6,934 bases of DNA from Bacillota bacterium (GTDB lineage: Bacteria > Bacillota > Clostridia > Oscillospirales > CAG-272), in assembly GCA_021199825.1 (NCBI GenBank), contig JAJQHI010000169.1:1-6934 (forward strand). The letters run 5' to 3'. This document shows, piece after piece, positions 4,447-6,934 of the stretch. Each line of letters opens with the position of its first letter. Position 1 is the stretch's first letter. The position numbers and the translations under genes were made by a program. A model generated the notes under the pieces. The model saw only the letters and a program-made list of their open reading frames with translations, did no database searches and had not been told where the DNA came from.

Positions 4447-5696
4447 TGTCTTTTCATGTCCTCAATCGAAACCGAATCCGTGTGGCGTATGGGTGTCCAC
4501 CCACACTTGACAAAGAGGGAAGCTATCGCAATTGGCACGTATGTGAACATGAAAAGGGGAAAGGTAAACTGATATAGTATGCGCTTGTGAAGCGGGCAGA
4601 TTATGCGCTCGCGCCCGACTATCGCCGCGATTATTCCTATCACGAAGAGGAAAAGGTATGCGTTTGTAATCATCTGAGTGAGGGAGGTTATCGCGTCGGA
4701 GGTTGTAATCGCGCCGACGAAAAATGACGTGAGAATTGATATGGAGTTGACAATGCAGGCGGAGACAGAGAGGGTGAGCGCCGGCATGATGTTCATCACC
4801 ATGTCAAAGCAGGCAAAGCTTCTTTTTTTGAATATTCCGGAGGAGAGGCGCACCCCGTATTTTCTGAAGACCTGAAGAAACCCGCGCGCCCAGCGCATAC
4901 GCTGATTCCACGACTGAACGAAGGTTTCGGGCTGCTCGTCGTAAAATACGGCGCGCTCGCAGTAGCCTATTTTGTCGTCGTTAAGAATTGAATCGACCGT
5001 AAACTCTATGTCTTCGGTGAGAAGGTAGAAGTGCCAGCCGCCGTTTCGAAGGGCTGTCTTTTTGCCGAACATGAAGCCTGTGCCCGAAACGGCGCAGCTT
5101 GTGCCGAGTTTCATTCTCGCAGCGTTGAGGCTGACAGCCTCGCGTATGAACCAAAGCCCATACCCCGATGAAATCCAGTTGGACGAATAATTTTTTGAGC
5201 TGCGGTAGCTGGTCACTATGTCGTAGCCCGCGGAGAATACGCGGTTCATCTCGGAAATATATGATTTGTCAAGGAGATTGTCGGCGTCAAAAACGAAATA
5301 TCCATCGTAATATTCGCGCCCGCGGGTGTCGAATATTTTTTGCATGAGAAAGTCAAGCGCATATCCCTTGCCGACACGCTCTGTGCTGCGGCGCTCATAG
5401 ACAAGCGCGCCGTGCCTCCGTGAAACAAGAGATGTTTTGTCCGTGCAGTTATCGGCGACGACGTATATGTCGATGAGGTCACCGGGATAGTCCTGATTTT
5501 TTATCGAGTTAATCAGGTGACCGACGACGCCCTCCTCATTGCGCGCCGCGATTAAGACGGCGAAGCGGTTCCTTTTTCCTTCGGGAAACCGCTTTTGTTT
5601 CCCGAATGCTCCGACGATAATGTAGATATACTGATAAAAGTACATCACGACGAAAAGAACCGAAATTATCATATTTAGTGTAAAGAAAGCTTGCAT
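4434..5696 (-). CDS. Membrane glycosyltransferase, family 2 (NodC/IcaA/BcsA-like)
   Basis: 420 residues from the chosen start. Processive GT2 enzymes of this type use nucleotide-sugars on the cytoplasmic face to build and extrude polysaccharides. Order: N-terminal membrane segment 8-30; GT-A domain with AARNEE (50-55), ADNCTDKT (81-88), FDADN (DxD, D137/D139), TED (227-229, catalytic base region) and QRMRW (265-269, the Q-x2-RW product-site motif); then membrane segments near 298-330, 345-362 and 378-396. This matches 400-440-residue synthases such as NodC and IcaA, but the sugar cannot be predicted. The start is the ATG at 5696, which has AAAGGGG 7 nt upstream; an in-frame ATG at 5717 lies about 15 nt after the predicted transcript start and lacks a ribosome binding site. 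It is single, convergent with the CDF gene and divergent from a polysaccharide deacetylase. Confidence 0.92.
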   Translation of the reverse strand: MQAFFTLNMIISVLFVVMYFYQYIYIIVGAFGKQKRFPEGKRNRFAVLIAARNEEGVVGHLINSIKNQDYPGDLIDIYVVADNCTDKTSLVSRRHGALVYERRSTERVGKGYALDFLMQKIFDTRGREYYDGYFVFDADNLLDKSYISEMNRVFSAGYDIVTSYRSSKNYSSNWISSGYGLWFIREAVSLNAARMKLGTSCAVSGTGFMFGKKTALRNGGWHFYLLTEDIEFTVDSILNDDKIGYCERAVFYDEQPETFVQSWNQRMRWARGFLQVFRKYGVRLSSGIFKKRSFACFDMVMNIMPALTLSVSACIVNSISILTSFFVGAITTSDAITSLTQMITNAYLFLFVIGIIAAIVGRERIICPLHKRILYQFTFPLFMFTYVPIAIASLFVKCGWTPIRHTDSVSIEDMKRHAVT

Positions 5697-5738
5697 AGCA
5701 TAACCCCTTTTGTGCATTAATTTAATTAGGACAGAAAC

Positions 5739-5767
5739 AGTATATCACGTTAATGCAGCTTTGTCAA
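5739..5767 (-). promoter_or_regulatory. Sigma-A promoter of the glycosyltransferase gene
   Basis: On the minus strand TTGACA (5767-5762) and TATACT (5744-5739) are separated by 17 bp, with TGA just before the -10 (extended -10). The predicted start near 5732 gives a leader of about 36 nt to the chosen ATG at 5696. TTTGTCAAG (plus strand 5760-5768) is 8 of 9 to the Spo0A box, but this mostly restates the -35 hexamer. Confidence 0.85.
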
Positions 5768-6045
5768 GTGTGTTTTAGAAAAAATTAAGTTTTTTCGCTG
5801 ATAACGTGGGGCAGGCGTTTTTGTCCTCCTGAAGTATTGTACACAAAAAAATATTAAGATGAAAGGTCGAAAATGTTTAAGAATTGCTTAAGATACTTTT
5901 ACATTGAAAAAACTCACAAAAAAATAGTATGAAACGATGATTTTGTTGTCTAGATTTTTCGAACGGCTCATTAAATCTCGATTTTTCTCGATTTTTCTCG
6001 TGATTTCTCGCTTTTTTGCGTGAGCTGCAGTTTTCTCGACGGCGT
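5768..6045. other. AT-rich intergenic DNA without recognisable genes
   Basis: About 280 bp between the divergent promoters. I see no coding region with a ribosome binding site or recognisable protein. It holds many A/T runs, a short inverted repeat TTAAG-aattg-CTTAA near 5878, and the phased T-tract array annotated separately. Open frames on the minus strand here encode only Lys/Arg/Ser-rich low-complexity sequence. Confidence 0.6.
5977..6038. repeat. Helically phased CTCG/T-tract decamer repeats upstream of a strong promoter
   Basis: ATTTTTCTCG occurs twice in tandem (5981-5990, 5991-6000), flanked by the degenerate units TTAAATCTCG (5971-5980) and TGATTTCTCG (6001-6010), so CTCG recurs every 10 bp four times; a further TTTTCTCG ends at 6038. 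T-tracts repeated once per helical turn are a classic source of intrinsic DNA curvature. The array ends 8 bp before the -35 at 6046. Confidence 0.7.
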
Positions 6046-6074
6046 TTGCACTGAAGAGTGAGTTGTGGTATAAT
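6046..6074 (+). promoter_or_regulatory. Extended -10 sigma-A promoter of the deacetylase leader
   Basis: TTGCAC (6046-6051, 4 of 6 to TTGACA) and a perfect TATAAT (6069-6074) are 17 bp apart, with TGG directly before the -10 (TGn extension). Predicted start near 6081, about 243 nt before the deacetylase ATG. Confidence 0.78.
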
Positions 6075-6080
6075 ATAATT

Positions 6081-6323
6081 CCTGGCACGGGAAATTGAAA
6101 AACAAAGTTTGTCATTTTTGTTGCGGCAGTTTGCGGACGAGCTTTTTGTGTCACGGAGAGAAAAATAAAAAAAGGTGACTTCAAACATGACTTTTGTGGG
6201 CGCTTCGCTCCACTTTGACGCTGATTTTGGGTGAAAAGATACCTCATTTGTGGGACGGAAGTGCGCGAACCTTAAATTAAGGATTGAAGCTTAGGACGTA
6301 TAAAGAAGGGATGTGCGTTATAA
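6081..6323 (+). other. Long untranslated leader of the deacetylase gene, function unknown
   Basis: From the predicted start to the ATG there are about 243 nt, much longer than needed. Visible structure: an imperfect hairpin 6145-6154 with 6175-6185 around an A-rich loop; a GTGGGCG/CGCtCCAC hairpin (6196-6202 with 6206-6213, loop CTT, one bulged T); and a CCTTAA-A-TTAAGG palindrome (6270-6282). I compared it from memory with the conserved segments of the c-di-AMP (ydaO) and c-di-GMP-I riboswitches, which could fit a cell-wall gene, and found no match. It could be an uncharacterised regulatory leader, a small RNA or simply a long 5' UTR. Confidence 0.4.
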
Positions 6324-6934
6324 ATGACAAATAAAGTGGGACAGGTTGTTTTGATTGCAGCTATATGCATATTGGCTGTGAGTATGGTTGTGATTATGAA
6401 TCTCTTGACACACGGCGGGGAATCGATTGATACGGACGGTACGACGGATCTTATCGCGACGGGAACGGGGGACGCGATATCGAGCATATCGACATCAGTC
6501 CTAACATCGGAGGGCAGCTCTGACGAGAGCGAATCTATGACAAGTGCTCCCAATGATACTGAATCGGCGGCGACCGAAACCGAGACCGAGAAGGTTACCA
6601 CGGCTGAGGTCATAACAGCTGAGAATACGACCGCTCCCGCTGAAAGCTCTGAGCCCGAAACGACGGAGCCGACCCCTCAGGTGACGGAGACGGAGGCGCC
6701 GAAGGAAACGAGCGCGCCGTCGGAGGTGGAGCTTACGAATCCTGAGGACATTGACCCGACCCTTCCCATGATAGCGCTTACGTTTGACGACGGACCGGGC
6801 GCTTATACGGACAGGCTTCTTGACATACTTGAAAGGTACGGGGTGAGGGCGACATTCTATGTTGTCGGCACACAGGCGAGAAAATATGAGAGCATAATTG
6901 TGCGCGAGTCAAGCGAAGGGCATGAGATAGGTAT
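6324..6934 (+). CDS. Membrane-anchored polysaccharide deacetylase, NodB/CE4 domain (3' partial)
   Basis: Open from the ATG at 6324 through the right edge: 203 residues visible, the catalytic domain only begun. CE4 enzymes remove N- or O-acetyl groups from peptidoglycan, chitin-like or poly-GlcNAc polymers outside the cell. Residues 7-28 are a hydrophobic segment (signal anchor or uncleaved signal peptide). About 30-145 is a Thr/Ser/Glu/Pro-rich linker, probably a wall-spanning stalk. The NodB domain opens with MIALTFDDGPGAYTDRLL: TFDDGP (153-158) is motif 1, with the metal-ligand and catalytic-base aspartates. The sequence stops inside motif 2 (GHEIG, normally HxxxH), where H200 is the first metal His. 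The ribosome binding site (GAAGGG, 6305-6310) is 13 nt from the ATG, longer than ideal; an ATG at 6311 meets a stop after seven codons. It is divergent from the GT2 gene. Confidence 0.92.
   Translation, partial: MTNKVGQVVLIAAICILAVSMVVIMNLLTHGGESIDTDGTTDLIATGTGDAISSISTSVLTSEGSSDESESMTSAPNDTESAATETETEKVTTAEVITAENTTAPAESSEPETTEPTPQVTETEAPKETSAPSEVELTNPEDIDPTLPMIALTFDDGPGAYTDRLLDILERYGVRATFYVVGTQARKYESIIVRESSEGHEIG

Noticed and set aside
5697..5717. Upstream ATG at 5717 for the glycosyltransferase
   Set aside because: It has no Shine-Dalgarno and is about 15 nt from the predicted transcript start; the ATG at 5696 has AAAGGGG 7 nt upstream.
5971..6010. CRISPR array or transposon end in the decamer repeats
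   Set aside because: The units are 10 bp, directly abutting and without spacers, and there are no cas genes, transposase or terminal inverted repeats nearby.
5877..6247. Two overlapping minus-strand open frames (103 and 119 codons) in the intergenic region
   Set aside because: They are low-complexity Lys/Arg/Ser/Phe sequence, run across the phased repeats and the plus-strand promoter, and have no convincing ribosome binding site or family resemblance.
6081..6323. c-di-AMP (ydaO) or c-di-GMP-I riboswitch in the deacetylase leader
   Set aside because: The conserved blocks I remember for these classes are missing; GGGACGGAAGTGC (6252-6264) only loosely resembles part of the c-di-GMP-I core, and its partner GGGCAAACC segment is absent.
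6272..6613. 113-residue minus-strand open frame opposite the deacetylase linker
   Set aside because: Its Val/Ser/Asp-rich composition is the mirror of the Thr/Glu-rich linker; the plus strand has the membrane anchor and the TFDDGP motif in frame.

Overview
The window looks like chromosomal DNA from a spore-forming Clostridia-type Firmicute. The evidence is a complete spoIIA operon (anti-anti-sigma, anti-sigma, sigma-F), a clostridial-style AbrB regulator carrying two CxxC pairs, strong AGGAGG-type ribosome binding sites and consensus sigma-A promoters. Coding regions are moderately GC-rich and intergenic regions AT-rich. The Thr/Ser/Glu-rich linker of the last gene resembles surface proteins of gut Oscillospirales/Ruminococcaceae. 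Placement below class level is inference.

Layout, left to right. (1) Bases 1-998 (+): C-terminal part of an ABC exporter half-transporter, cut by the left edge. (2) Bases 991-2601 (-): spoIIAA-spoIIAB-sigF, transcribed right to left and overlapping the end of the ABC gene tail to tail by 8 bp. (3) Bases 2602-2941: divergent control region with a perfect sigma-A promoter for the regulator on the right and a wide-spaced, Spo0A-box-containing promoter candidate for spoIIA on the left. (4) Bases 2942-3193 (+): AbrB-family regulator followed by a terminator. (5) Bases 3255-3466: a 10-bp-arm palindrome, then a NiCo (czcD-type) riboswitch aptamer whose expression platform is a terminator that also covers the ribosome binding site of the next gene. 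(6) Bases 3467-4414 (+): a cation diffusion facilitator (CDF) metal exporter, the riboswitch target. (7) Bases 4434-5696 (-): a membrane family 2 glycosyltransferase, converging on the CDF gene with a shared terminator hairpin. (8) Bases 5697-6323: a 627-bp AT-rich intergenic region with divergent strong promoters, helically phased T-tracts and a leader of about 240 nt. (9) Bases 6324-6934 (+): a membrane-anchored polysaccharide deacetylase cut by the right edge.

Three functional blocks are readable. The spoIIA/abrB block belongs to sporulation entry: SpoIIAB holds sigma-F inactive until dephosphorylated SpoIIAA releases it in the forespore, and AbrB-type regulators are transition-state repressors. 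The riboswitch/CDF block is a self-contained Ni2+/Co2+ sensing and export unit. The divergent glycosyltransferase and deacetylase could make and de-N-acetylate a surface polysaccharide, a pairing like IcaA/IcaB or NodC/NodB, but the polymer cannot be named from sequence. The most rewarding part is the riboswitch: aptamer and anti-structure can be traced base by base, and a second terminator-like hairpin is buried in the aptamer's own 5' half. No wholly new system is evident.
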